Origin: Dactylosporangium roseum
GTDB taxonomy: Bacteria > Actinomycetota > Actinomycetes > Mycobacteriales > Micromonosporaceae
Assembly: GCF_025264685.1 (NCBI RefSeq)
Contig: NZ_CP073721.1
Span: 7,395,501-7,459,500, forward strand
Reading direction: 5' to 3'
Length of the DNA: 64,000 bases
Every line of letters starts with the position of its first letter. The stretch's first letter is position 1. A program made the translations under genes and the position numbers. Shown piece after piece: positions 44,878 to 54,016 of this stretch. Under the pieces are notes generated by a model. It was not told where the DNA came from. It saw nothing but the letters and a program-made list of their open reading frames with translations, and searched no databases.

Positions 44878-45597
44878 ATGTGGGCGGAGTTTCGCAAGCG
44901 CGTGATCCTGGAGGACGACGGGATCCTGGTGCTGGACAAGCCGGTCGGCGTCTCGGTGATGGGTGAGCGGCACGAGTCCGACCTGGTGCGCATGGCCGCC
45001 GAGGCCGGCGAGAGGCTCTTCCCGGTCCACCGCATCGACAAGGTCACTTCCGGGGTCGTGCTCTTCGCGAAGGACCTGTCGGTCCACGGGGGCCTGACCC
45101 GGCAGTTCAACAAGCGGACCGTCGACAAGACCTATCTGGCGGTCACCCGGCCGGGTGGACTGCCCGGCCGCGGCCGGATCGACCTGCCGCTCAGCGTCGG
45201 GCGCAAGAACCGCGTGCGGATCGCCGCACCCCGGGAGAGCATCCAGGCCGACCTCACCGCGGCACCCGTCGCCACCTGGACCGTGCCGCCGGAGGCGGTG
45301 TTCGACCAGGTGCCGACGTACCCGTCGGTGACCGACTTCCGGGTCCACGCCGAGACGGACGACGTCGCGCTGCTGGAGGCGAATCCGCTGACCGGCCGGC
45401 GGCATCAGATCCGGGTCCAGCTTGCGTGGATCGGCCATCCGATCCTCAACGACCCGCTGTTCGACAAGGCCGCCACCGGCCGCACGCACCTGCACTCGTG
45501 GCGGTTGGCGTTCGACCTGGCCGGGAAGCGGATCACCGTGGAGGCCCCGCCCGACGCTGAGTTCCTGGCCCCGACCGGGCGGACGGCGCCGCACTAG
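44878..45597 (+). CDS. RluA-family pseudouridine synthase-like protein
   Basis: 239 residues. The catalytic aspartate lies in FPVHRIDKVTSGVVLFAKD, the HRxDxxTSG motif of the RluA/RsuA superfamily; also seen are ILVLDKPVGVSV at the start and NPLTGRRHQIRVQLAWIGHP near the end. No S4 domain is present. The target, 23S rRNA or tRNA uridine, is undetermined. ATG at 44878 starts just before the conserved region. Divergent from dedA. Confidence 0.88.
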   Translation: MWAEFRKRVILEDDGILVLDKPVGVSVMGERHESDLVRMAAEAGERLFPVHRIDKVTSGVVLFAKDLSVHGGLTRQFNKRTVDKTYLAVTRPGGLPGRGRIDLPLSVGRKNRVRIAAPRESIQADLTAAPVATWTVPPEAVFDQVPTYPSVTDFRVHAETDDVALLEANPLTGRRHQIRVQLAWIGHPILNDPLFDKAATGRTHLHSWRLAFDLAGKRITVEAPPDAEFLAPTGRTAPH

Positions 45598-45601
45598 CAA
45601 C

Positions 45602-45705
45602 CAAGGCCGCGAAGTTCAGCCGTGCGGTCGTCCGTCAACCCCGGTGTTGCGCCCCGTGACAGTGACGCACAGTCGTGCGGACGGCATCTCTCGCTCGCGG
45701 CCTTG
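45602..45705. repeat. Intergenic segment bounded by 11-bp inverted repeats
   Basis: CAAGGCCGCGA at 45602-45612 and its complement at 45695-45705 bound a 104-base stretch between two converging genes. The left end, AAGGCCGCGAAGTTCAGCC, resembles AAGGCCCACGAAGTTCAACC at 41529-41548. It may be another small repeat family or a weak terminator. No coding content is seen. Confidence 0.35.
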
Positions 45706-45717
45706 CACGAGCAACGG

Positions 45718-46947
<1,230 letters not shown>

Positions 46948-47125
46948 CCGCAGAGTCCAACACACCGGAGGAAACAGCAGGTGACGTCGGGCCTCCTCCG
47001 CCACCTGGCCCGACCGGCGAGGGTAGTGGCGGGCCCACCGTCACCCCGCGGGCCCACACCCGGCCCGCGCCCGGTCATCATGGGCTCTGCCGGAAGTCAC
47101 GATGCCGGAGCGAAGCGGAGGGGGC

Positions 47126-47560
47126 ATGACGGACCTCAGGGACGCCACCTGTGTGGCCTGCCCGGCGCAGGCGCTCGCCGTCGGCGCGTTCGACGTCACC
47201 GACCGGCCGCGTCAGGACACCCGCTACGACCCCGGCCTCGGCTGGCGGGTCCACCGGATCACCGGCGCCCCGACCTGCGTGCACCCCTACCGGGTGGGAA
47301 TGCCGCCGGGTCGCTACGCGTCGGCGGGTGAACCCCTGCCGTCCCCCGGCGACCATGGGCGCCCGGTGCCGACCGACGAGGACCTCGTGCTCCCCGATGA
47401 CGTGACGCTGCTCGAGGCGTGGCTGATCGCGACGGTACGGCGAGCGCCGGCGAACGGGCTGGCCCGCACGCTCCGGAGGGCCGAGGAGCGCGCGGCCGCC
47501 CGCTTCGGCGATCGGGACGTGCTCATCGCGCTGCGCCGGGTGTTGTCGTACGAACTCTGA
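47126..47560 (+). CDS. Hypothetical protein with Cys-pair N-terminus
   Basis: 144 residues that I do not recognise. It begins MTDLRDATCVACPAQALAVG, so a CxxC lies near the start; an HRITGAPTCVHPYRVGMPPG segment follows, and the last 50 residues form a basic helix pair (LARTLRRAEERAAARFGDRD). ATG at 47126 is preceded by GGAGGGGG. It lies alone between the divergent permease and padR. Codon use is like that of its neighbours. Confidence 0.55.
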   Translation: MTDLRDATCVACPAQALAVGAFDVTDRPRQDTRYDPGLGWRVHRITGAPTCVHPYRVGMPPGRYASAGEPLPSPGDHGRPVPTDEDLVLPDDVTLLEAWLIATVRRAPANGLARTLRRAEERAAARFGDRDVLIALRRVLSYEL

Positions 47561-47579
47561 AGGCCACGAGGCCGGTCGA

Positions 47580-47613
47580 TATACCCTCGGGGTATATACG
47601 CGGAGTATACGCG
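47580..47613. promoter_or_regulatory. Probable PadR operator/promoter
   Basis: A perfect dyad TATACCC-TCG-GGGTATA spans 47580-47596, and TATACGCG is repeated at 47595 and 47606, 11 bp apart. This is far more A/T-rich than the surroundings and lies 20-50 bases before padR. PadR proteins bind such dyads at their own promoters, so autorepression is likely. Confidence 0.65.
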
Positions 47614-47631
47614 CAGGGTATGGTCGCCGGT

Positions 47632-48156
47632 ATGAGTGTGCCGCTGACTCTCCTCGGCCTGCTGGAGCGCGAGCCCAGCCACGGCTATGACCTGAAGCGC
47701 GACTACGACACCTTCTTCAACAGAGGCAAGCCGCTGCCGTTCGGGCAGGTCTACTCCACCCTCGGCCGGCTCGCCCGCGACGGCAAGATCGTGATCGGCG
47801 AGGTCGAGCCGGGTGTCGGGCCGGAGCGGAAGCGATACGTCATCACCGAGCTCGGCGCGACCGAGGTCGACGCCTGGCTGACCGAGCCGGTGGAGGCCGA
47901 GCCCAACCTGCAGACGATCCTGTTCACCAAGGTCGTGCTCTCGCTGATGCTGGGCCGGCCCGCCGAGGAGTACCTCGACATGCAGCGGGCCGCGCACCTC
48001 AAGCGGATGCAGGAGCTCACCGCGATCAAGCGCGGCGGCAGCCTCGTCGACGCGCTGCTGGCCGACCACGGGCTGTTCCACCTGGAGGCCGACCTGCACT
48101 GGATCGACACCACGATCGCCCGGCTGGACGCGTTGCGGAAGGTGGTCCGGCGATGA
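47632..48156 (+). CDS. PadR-family transcriptional regulator
   Basis: 174 residues. N-terminal winged helix: MSVPLTLLGLLEREPSHGYD, LPFGQVYSTLGRLARDGKI, and the ERKRYVITELG wing. The C-terminal helices (about 100-170) are the PadR Vir-type dimer domain. The ATG overlaps nothing upstream; its stop overlaps the ABC ATPase start (ATGA). It probably senses a compound handled by the transporter downstream and represses the three-gene unit. Confidence 0.9.
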   Translation: MSVPLTLLGLLEREPSHGYDLKRDYDTFFNRGKPLPFGQVYSTLGRLARDGKIVIGEVEPGVGPERKRYVITELGATEVDAWLTEPVEAEPNLQTILFTKVVLSLMLGRPAEEYLDMQRAAHLKRMQELTAIKRGGSLVDALLADHGLFHLEADLHWIDTTIARLDALRKVVRR

Positions 48157-48824
48157 AGGCGATCGAGGCGCGCGACGTCGTCCTGTCGTTCGGCGAGACC
48201 CCGGCGCTGCGCGGCGCGACCCTGTCGGTGGCGCCGGGCGAGATCGTCGCCATCATGGGGCCGAGCGGCTCGGGAAAGTCGACGCTGCTGCACTGCCTGG
48301 CCGGCATCCTCGTGCCCGGCGCGGGTGAGATCCACTTCGACGGGCGCCGGATCGACACCCTGAACGAGAACGAGCGCAGTGTCCTGCGCCGCGACCGCTT
48401 CGGGTTCGTGTTCCAGTTCGGACAGCTCGTGCCGGAGCTGACCGCGGAGGAGAACGTCGCACTGCCGCTGCTGCTCGGCGGGGTGAAGCGCGCGGCCGCG
48501 CTGCGGGAGGCCCGGCCGTGGTTCGAGCGGCTCGGGCTGGGCGGGCTGGAGCGGCGCCGGTCCGGTGAGCTGTCCGGCGGGCAGGCGCAGCGGGTCGCGC
48601 TCGCGCGGGGCCTCGTCGCACGACCCGGGGTGCTGTTCGCCGACGAGCCCACCGGCGCCCTCGACTCGCTCACCGGCGAGCAGGTCATGGAGCTGCTGGT
48701 CGGCTCCGCCCGGGAGCAGGGCACGACCGTCGTGCTCGTCACGCACGAGGCCCGGGTCGCCGCGTATGCCGACCGGCAGGTCATCGTGCGCGACGGCAAG
48801 GTGAACGCGCTGGTGCACTCGTGA
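48153..48824 (+). CDS. ABC transporter ATPase, MacB/LolD type
   Basis: 223 residues, one nucleotide-binding domain: Walker A GPSGSGKST (about 36), Q loop FQFGQL, signature LSGGQAQRVALARGL, Walker B GVLFADEPTGALDS and H loop VTHEARV. The LNENERSVLRRDRFGFVFQF region is typical of the MacB/FtsE-like class that pairs with FtsX-fold permeases. Coupled to padR by a 4-base overlap and to the permease by another 4 bases. Confidence 0.93.
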   Translation: MKAIEARDVVLSFGETPALRGATLSVAPGEIVAIMGPSGSGKSTLLHCLAGILVPGAGEIHFDGRRIDTLNENERSVLRRDRFGFVFQFGQLVPELTAEENVALPLLLGGVKRAAALREARPWFERLGLGGLERRRSGELSGGQAQRVALARGLVARPGVLFADEPTGALDSLTGEQVMELLVGSAREQGTTVVLVTHEARVAAYADRQVIVRDGKVNALVHS

Positions 48825-51060
48825 CCGGCACAACCGGTCCGGAGCGGACCCGAGGGGGCATGATCCGGTTCGGGCTGCGGCTGTCTTTGGCCGGCGGGCG
48901 CGAGGCCGCCACGCGGCTGGTCATCATCGCCGCCGCGGTGGCCCTGGGCGTCGGCATGCTCCTGGCGACCGTCGCCGGCATGAACGCGGTCGACGCGCAG
49001 AACCAGCGGTACGCCTGGCTCAACACCGCCGTCGCGCCGGACACCGGCGCCGGTGATCCGCTGCTGTGGAGCCTCCGGGAGGACTACTACCACGGCGACT
49101 CCATCGGCCGGGTCGAGGTCGCCGGCCTGGGCCCGGGCGCACCGGTCCCGCCGGGCATCCCCCGCCTGCCGGCCCCGGGCGAGTTCTACGTCTCGCCCGC
49201 CCTGGCCGACCTGCTGCGCACCGCGCCGCCGGCCGAGCTCGGCGACCGGTTCCCCGGCCACCAGGTCGGTGTCATCGGCCGTGACGCGCTGCCCTCCCCC
49301 GACTCGCTGCTGATCGTCATCGGCCGCACCCCCGCCGATCTGGAGCGGCTCGAGGCCAAGCGGGTCACGCAGATCATGACGACCGACCCGAGCGACTGCG
49401 CGGGCTGCGTCGTCGGGATCGACGGCGACGGCATGACGCTCGTGCTGTCCGTGGTGGCGGCCGCGCTGCTCTTCCCCGTGCTGATGTTCATCGGCACCGC
49501 GACCCGGCTCGCCGCCACCCGCCGGGAGCAGCGCTTCGCGGCGCTGCGGCTGATCGGCGCCACGCCGCGCCAGATCTCGCTGATCTCGGCGGTCGAGTCG
49601 ACGCTCGCCGCGGCGATCGGGACCGTGGCCGGCTTCGCCCTGTTCTTCGCGCTGCGGCCCGGGATCGCCGCGATCTCGTTCACCAGCGATCCGTTCTACC
49701 CGGCCGACCTCTCGCTCACCGTGAGTGACACGCTGCTCGTCGCACTCGGCATCCCGGCCGGCGCCGTCGCGGCGGCCTGGCTGGCGCTGCGCCGGGTGCA
49801 GATCTCGCCCCTGGGCGTGACTCGCCGGGTGACGCCCAGGCCGCCGCGCGCCTGGCGGCTGATCCCGCTGGCCGCCGGCCTCGCCGAGCTGACCTACTTC
49901 ATCGGGCGCCGACCCGAGACGTCGAACCAGCAGATCGTCGCGTATCTGAGCGGGTTCGTCCTGATCCTGATCGGGCTGGTGCTGGCCGGGCCGTGGCTGA
50001 CCATGGCCGGCGCTCGGGTGCTGGCCGGACGCGCGAGCCGGCCCGCCACCCTCATCGCCGGGCGGCGGCTCGCGGACGACCCGCGGGCGGGCTTCCGATC
50101 GGTCAGCGGGCTGATCGTGGCCCTGTTCGTGACCAGCGTGGCGAGCGGGGTGATCACGACGTACGTCGCCAACCGGGGTGAGCCGCGCACGGACTCGGTG
50201 GCCGCGACGTCGCTGTCGAAGTTCTTCTACCCGGAGGACGGCCCGGTGCCGGCCGCCGACCAGGTCCCGGCCGCCGAACTGGCGGCGATTCCCGGTGTGC
50301 GCAGCGTGACGATCGTGCACGAGAACCCGGACCGGAACCCGGGCGAGCACGGCTGGCAGGGGGTCATCACGTGCGCCGAACTGGAGCGCCTGGCGGTGTT
50401 CGGCACCTGCGCGCCGGGCGCCCAGGTCGTGTCGGTCTTCCCGGACCTGATCGGGCCGCGGGCATTCTCGCTCGAGTCGTCGATCGAATGGGAGGCCGCG
50501 CCGGTCGCCCCCGCCGACGTCGACAAGCAGCCGATCGTCTCCGTGGTCGTCGACACGACCAGCCGGTCCGCCTTCGAGCGGGCCAGGACGGTGCTGATCA
50601 AGGCGTTTCCCCAGGGGCGCTTCCCGGCCAGCGTCGGCGAGTGGGAGGCCAACTCCGCCCAGCTCATCATGCAGTTCCAACAGCTCGCCAACGTGATCAT
50701 GCTGTGCAGCCTGCCGATCGCCGGTTGCAGCCTGGCGGTGAGCGTGGCCGGCGGCCTCAGCGACCGGAAACGGCCGTTCAGCATGCTGCGGCTCACCGGG
50801 GTCCAGCTCAGGACGCTGCGCGGGTCGTCGCCCTGGAGACGGTCGTACCGCTGCTGGTCGCCGCCGCCGTGGCGATCGGCATGGGCTTCCTGGCGGCGCA
50901 CCTGTTCCTGCGGGCGCAACTGAACTACACGCTGCTCGCGCCGCACGTCTCGTTCTACCTGCTGGTCGCCGGCGGGATCGCGGTGTCGCTGGCGATCATC
51001 GCCGCCACGCTGCCGCTGCTGCGCCGGATCACCGGCCCGGAGACGGCCCGGAACGAGTGA
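48821..51060 (+). pseudogene. FtsX/MacB-fold ABC permease, frameshifted near 50820
   Basis: The frame from GTG 48821 gives a normal permease: a membrane helix, a large extracellular domain, three central helices (LVLSVVAAALLFPVLMFIGT, with the RREQRFAALRLIGATPRQIS cytoplasmic loop typical of FtsX proteins) and a second extracellular domain. At about 50820 it shifts into non-homologous sequence, while the +1 frame continues VVALETVVPLLVAAAVAIGM to 51060 with the last two helices. One missing base (CGCGGG where CGCCGGG is expected) explains it. A sequencing error or a recent loss of function are equally possible. Confidence 0.8.
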
Positions 51061-51069
51061 TCGCCCGGC

Positions 51070-51615
51070 CTACCAGACGTCGCCGTCGCGCCAGTCGCAG
51101 GCGATCGGCTCGGTGAGGTCGAGCCGGAGCCCGTCGGCCGGCGGCAGCACGAAGGTACTGTCATCGTCGTCGGGTGTGCGGGTGAGCCCGTCCGGCGCCA
51201 CGACCGAGGTGGGCCCCTGCCACGACCGCCAGCCGCGGCGACGGTAGAACCCGTCCACGCCCTCCGCGGCGGACAGCGCGCCGAGGTCGTAGGCGGCGCG
51301 GACGACCCGCTCCAGCTCGGCCATCACCAGCCGGGCGTGGCCCCGCCCGCGCCGCTCCTCCTCGACCGCGAGCGCCTCGACGTAACCGGTGCGCAGGGCC
51401 CTACCCCGGTAGTAGAGCCGTCGCTGGACGAGAGCGGCGTGGGCGACCACCAGGTCCGCCTCGACGATCACGGCGTGCAGGCCGCCGAGCGCGTGCTCCC
51501 AGTCGGCGTCCTCGAACTCGCCGTCGAAGGCCCGATCCAACAACGCCCTGATCTCCCGGCGCCGGTGCGGTCCCAGGTCGGCGGTGTGCATGAGATGAAC
51601 AACGGTCGCGGTCAC
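51070..51615 (-). CDS. aac(2'): Aminoglycoside 2'-N-acetyltransferase family
   Basis: 181 residues, GNAT fold. It matches AAC(2')-I of mycobacteria along most of its length: HTADL, DADWEHALGGLHAVI, AHAALVQRRLYYRGRALRTG, YVEALAVEEERRGRGHA (the acetyl-CoA loop), YDLGALSAAE, GPTSVVAPDGLTRTPDDD and the C-terminal CDWRDGDVW. These enzymes acetylate the 2' amine of aminoglycosides; in mycobacteria they are chromosomal and intrinsic. GTG at 51615 is the preferred start. It converges on the permease gene. Drug range cannot be read from the sequence. Confidence 0.88.
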   Translation of the reverse strand: MTATVVHLMHTADLGPHRRREIRALLDRAFDGEFEDADWEHALGGLHAVIVEADLVVAHAALVQRRLYYRGRALRTGYVEALAVEEERRGRGHARLVMAELERVVRAAYDLGALSAAEGVDGFYRRRGWRSWQGPTSVVAPDGLTRTPDDDDSTFVLPPADGLRLDLTEPIACDWRDGDVW

Positions 51616-51703
51616 GATGCGATTGTCCGCTAGGCGGCTTGAACGAGCGGCCGCCGGGTAGCCACGGGGCGGAAGTCCGGCCGACCCGAATTGGAGATCC
51701 CTC

Positions 51704-52111
51704 GTGACGTCCACCGTGACACCGATGCTCGAGACCTACCCACAGCCCACGGTCATCGACCGGGCCATGCTGGCGACCGCCATCGACGCGATCACCGGCT
51801 GCGCCGAGACGTGCACCGCATGCGCCGACGCCTGCCTCGGCGAGGAGATGGTCGACCGCCTCGTGCGATGCGCCCGGCTCGACCTCGACTGCGCCGACAT
51901 CTGCGCGGCGACCGCGCGGGTGCTGACCCGGCAGACGGGATTCGACGTCAGCCTCGTCCGTGCCCAGCTCGAGGCGTGCGCGGTGGCCTGCCGGGTCTGC
52001 GCGGACGAGTGCGCGAAGCACGCCGCGACGCACCAGCACTGCCGCATCTGCGCCGAGTCCTGTCGCCGCTGCGAACAGGCGTGCCGGGACATGCTGTCGG
52101 CGATGCGCTGA
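51704..52111 (+). CDS. Cys-rich four-helix-bundle protein, copper-storage (DUF326/Csp) type
   Basis: 135 residues with 14 cysteines in helical CxxC/CxxxC spacing: CAETCTACADACLG, CARLDLDCADICAAT, CAVACRVCADECAKH and CRICAESCRRCEQACRDM. Cysteines lining a four-helix bundle are how Csp proteins store many Cu(I) ions. No signal peptide, so it would be the cytosolic (Csp3-like) form. GTG at 51704 is the apparent start. Together with copZ at 17.7 kb it is the second copper-related gene here. Confidence 0.85.
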   Translation: MTSTVTPMLETYPQPTVIDRAMLATAIDAITGCAETCTACADACLGEEMVDRLVRCARLDLDCADICAATARVLTRQTGFDVSLVRAQLEACAVACRVCADECAKHAATHQHCRICAESCRRCEQACRDMLSAMR

Positions 52112-52199
52112 TCCCGTCGGGCGCAACGCTCTGAACAGGTGGCGGCGGGCTCCCCGGCGGTCCGGAGCCCGGCCGCCGTACCTCTCCCTCGCGGGCTCG

Positions 52200-52829
52200 T
52201 CACGCACGTGAAGCGGCCTGCGCCAGCGCTTCCGGGTCGTCCGCGTAGAACCGGACCCTCCGGACCGGTCCGTCGACCTTCTTCAGCGACACCGCCACGG
52301 GTCGGCGCAGCTCGATCTCCATGTTGGTCTGGCCCGACACGACGATGTGCACCGTGTCATGCTCCACCTGCACCGTTCCGCTGCCGGCCAGGAACTTGCG
52401 ACCAGGCCGTACCGCCGCGATGTCCGCCCACGGGATCAGCACGTCGATGAAGAATCCGTGGCGCAGGCGGATCCCTCGGTCGTCGACGACGTGCAGGTGA
52501 ACCTTGTACGCGGCGAGGATGCCGAACATCCACACCAGCCCGTAGACGCTGAGGAGGTCGACGGCGAGCCGGACGACGGGCCACGGCAGGATGAGATGGA
52601 AGGCCACCGTCTCGACGGCGGAGACGATGATGAAGGCCCAGAGGACGGCGTTGAGCGGCTTGATGTAGCCGAACGCCGCGCCACCCGGCCCGTGGGTGGG
52701 CCGGCGGAGGATCCACAGCGCCAGGCTGCGCCACATGTTGCCCTCGATGGCCACGACCTTGCGGGCGATCCCTTTGACGGGACTCTCGTTCGCATTCGCG
52801 GGGCCCTCGTCCACGGATCTCTCACTCAT
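52200..52829 (-). CDS. Membrane protein of unknown function with PH-like C-terminus
   Basis: 209 residues: two or three hydrophobic helices (about 65-110) then a beta-rich soluble part (about 115-205; HLHVVDDRGIRLRHGFFIDV, VSGQTNMEIELRRPVAVSLK) that recalls bacterial PH-like domains. No named family can be given. Its start overlaps the MarR stop by 8 bases, so it is co-transcribed with and probably controlled by that regulator. Confidence 0.55.
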   Translation of the reverse strand: MSERSVDEGPANANESPVKGIARKVVAIEGNMWRSLALWILRRPTHGPGGAAFGYIKPLNAVLWAFIIVSAVETVAFHLILPWPVVRLAVDLLSVYGLVWMFGILAAYKVHLHVVDDRGIRLRHGFFIDVLIPWADIAAVRPGRKFLAGSGTVQVEHDTVHIVVSGQTNMEIELRRPVAVSLKKVDGPVRRVRFYADDPEALAQAASRA

Positions 52830-53280
52830 GAGTCTTCAGCCCTTCGGCCTTGAGCCGGCCGACGACGTCCGCGAGCCCGTCGAGGAGCCCGTGGAATCGT
52901 GTGGCCGGCATGTCGGCGAACAACAGTGCGGCGAACTCGCGCTGCTCGGCCTCCAGCGTCTCGACGAGCCTGGTCCCGCGCCGGGTCAACGTCACGAGCG
53001 TGGCCCTCCTGTCCGTGGGGTGCGGTTCTCTGCTCACCAGGTCGGCGCCGGCGAGCCCGTCGACCAGCCCGGTGATGTTGCGAGCGCTGACCTCGAGGGC
53101 TTCGGCAAGCTCCCGCTGCGTCACCGGGCCTCTCCGCCTGAGGGCCCAGAGAACGGCCGCTCGGGCGGGGGTGAGCTGGTCAGCCGCAAGCCGGCGGCCC
53201 ATGTCGGCGTTGAGCAGCACGACAAGCTCGAGGACCAGGTCGAGGGCCCGGTGCCGATCCCGCGCGTTCACAGCGCTCAT
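52822..53280 (-). CDS. MarR-family transcriptional regulator
   Basis: 152 residues. The winged helix includes LTPARAAVLWALRRRGPVTQ, RELAEALEVSARNITGLVDG and the wing PTDRRATLVTLTRRG. The DRR triplet in the wing is characteristic of MarR. AAGGAG lies eight bases before the ATG. It is followed by and overlaps the membrane protein gene, a common regulator-target arrangement. Confidence 0.9.
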   Translation of the reverse strand: MSAVNARDRHRALDLVLELVVLLNADMGRRLAADQLTPARAAVLWALRRRGPVTQRELAEALEVSARNITGLVDGLAGADLVSREPHPTDRRATLVTLTRRGTRLVETLEAEQREFAALLFADMPATRFHGLLDGLADVVGRLKAEGLKTHE

Positions 53281-53293
53281 TGTGATGCTCCTT

Positions 53294-53316
53294 CATCATG
53301 ATGCTACTTCACTATA
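53294..53316 (-). promoter_or_regulatory. Probable marR promoter and operator
   Basis: On the minus strand TATAGT (complement of 53311-53316) is a good -10, and the palindrome CATCATGATG at 53294-53303 lies between it and the ribosome-binding site. A dyad at this place fits autorepression by the MarR protein. Confidence 0.45.
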
Positions 53317-53334
53317 TCGGATCGCCGACCCGAC

Positions 53335-53423
53335 GCCAGGCCGGCGCCAGAGTGGTGCCATCCTGAGCCAGACTGAGCCAAATTGGCTTGTTTATGGTGC
53401 CACCATGTGCCATAGTGATGCCA
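53335..53423 (+). promoter_or_regulatory. Helically phased GCCA array upstream of the ribbon-helix-helix gene
   Basis: GCCA starts at 53335, 53346, 53357, 53367, 53377, 53399, 53409 and 53420. Steps are 11, 11, 10, 10, 22, 10 and 11 bases; the 22-base step contains an inverted TGGC at 53384. Part is seen as the near-perfect dyad AGCCAAATTGGCT (53376-53388). Sites on one face of the helix suit cooperative binding by the ribbon-helix-helix protein encoded immediately downstream. The array ends on the start codon. Confidence 0.55.
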
Positions 53424-53938
53424 TGGACCTGACCCCGTATGTGGCCTCCCTCGGTCGTGAGCTGCTGACGGCCGTGGAGACCGGTGGTGACGACACCGCG
53501 TTGATCGAGCGGTTGACCGTGTCGATGGAGTCGGCGATCCGGCTCGCGCTGCTCGAAGCGCTGTCGGCCGCCGCCGACGAGATCACCAGGGAGCTGGCTC
53601 CCGGTTCGGTCCAGGTTCGCCTGCGTGGCCGTGACCCGGAATTCGTCGTGACACCGCACCAGGTGGAGCAGCCGCGGCACGACACCACCGACCGGGGTGC
53701 GGTGCCGCCCGACGACGCCGCGACGGGTTTCGAGGACGGTGCCACGACGCGCATCAACGTCCGCCTCCCGGAGCAGCTCAAGGCCGCGGTCGAGGAAGCG
53801 GCCGGCAAGGAGGGCCGGTCGGTCAACGCGTGGCTGGTGCGGGCCGCCTCGACCGCGCTGCGAGCAGCGGAACGTGACCGCGGCTCCGACCGGCGCGGCA
53901 AGCCCAACGCGCAGCACTACACCGGCTGGGCGCGCTAG
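53423..53938 (+). CDS. Ribbon-helix-helix (HicB/Arc-like) DNA-binding protein
   Basis: 171 residues. The C-terminal part holds an Arc-type ribbon-helix-helix: TTRINVRLPEQLKAAVEEAA followed by GRSVNAWLVRAAST. The N-terminal 110 residues are helical (LIERLTVSMESAIRLALLEA) with a HicB-like beta segment (VQVRLRGRDPEFVV). No HicA toxin gene is beside it, so it is more likely a transcription regulator of the operon behind it than an antitoxin. ATG 53423 is used; GTG/ATG at 53405 are in frame. It is 78 bases before the DUF4097 gene. Confidence 0.75.
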   Translation: MDLTPYVASLGRELLTAVETGGDDTALIERLTVSMESAIRLALLEALSAAADEITRELAPGSVQVRLRGRDPEFVVTPHQVEQPRHDTTDRGAVPPDDAATGFEDGATTRINVRLPEQLKAAVEEAAGKEGRSVNAWLVRAASTALRAAERDRGSDRRGKPNAQHYTGWAR

Positions 53939-54016
53939 CCGAGCCCGGCCCCACGCTTTTCCTTCCACGCCCCCACCAGCGGGGATGTTCTTCCGACCCA
54001 TCTCGAGGGGACAGCC

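Noticed and set aside
53423..53938. HicAB toxin-antitoxin system
   Set aside because: No HicA-like double-stranded-RNA-binding toxin gene lies on either side; only the ribbon-helix-helix part is supported.
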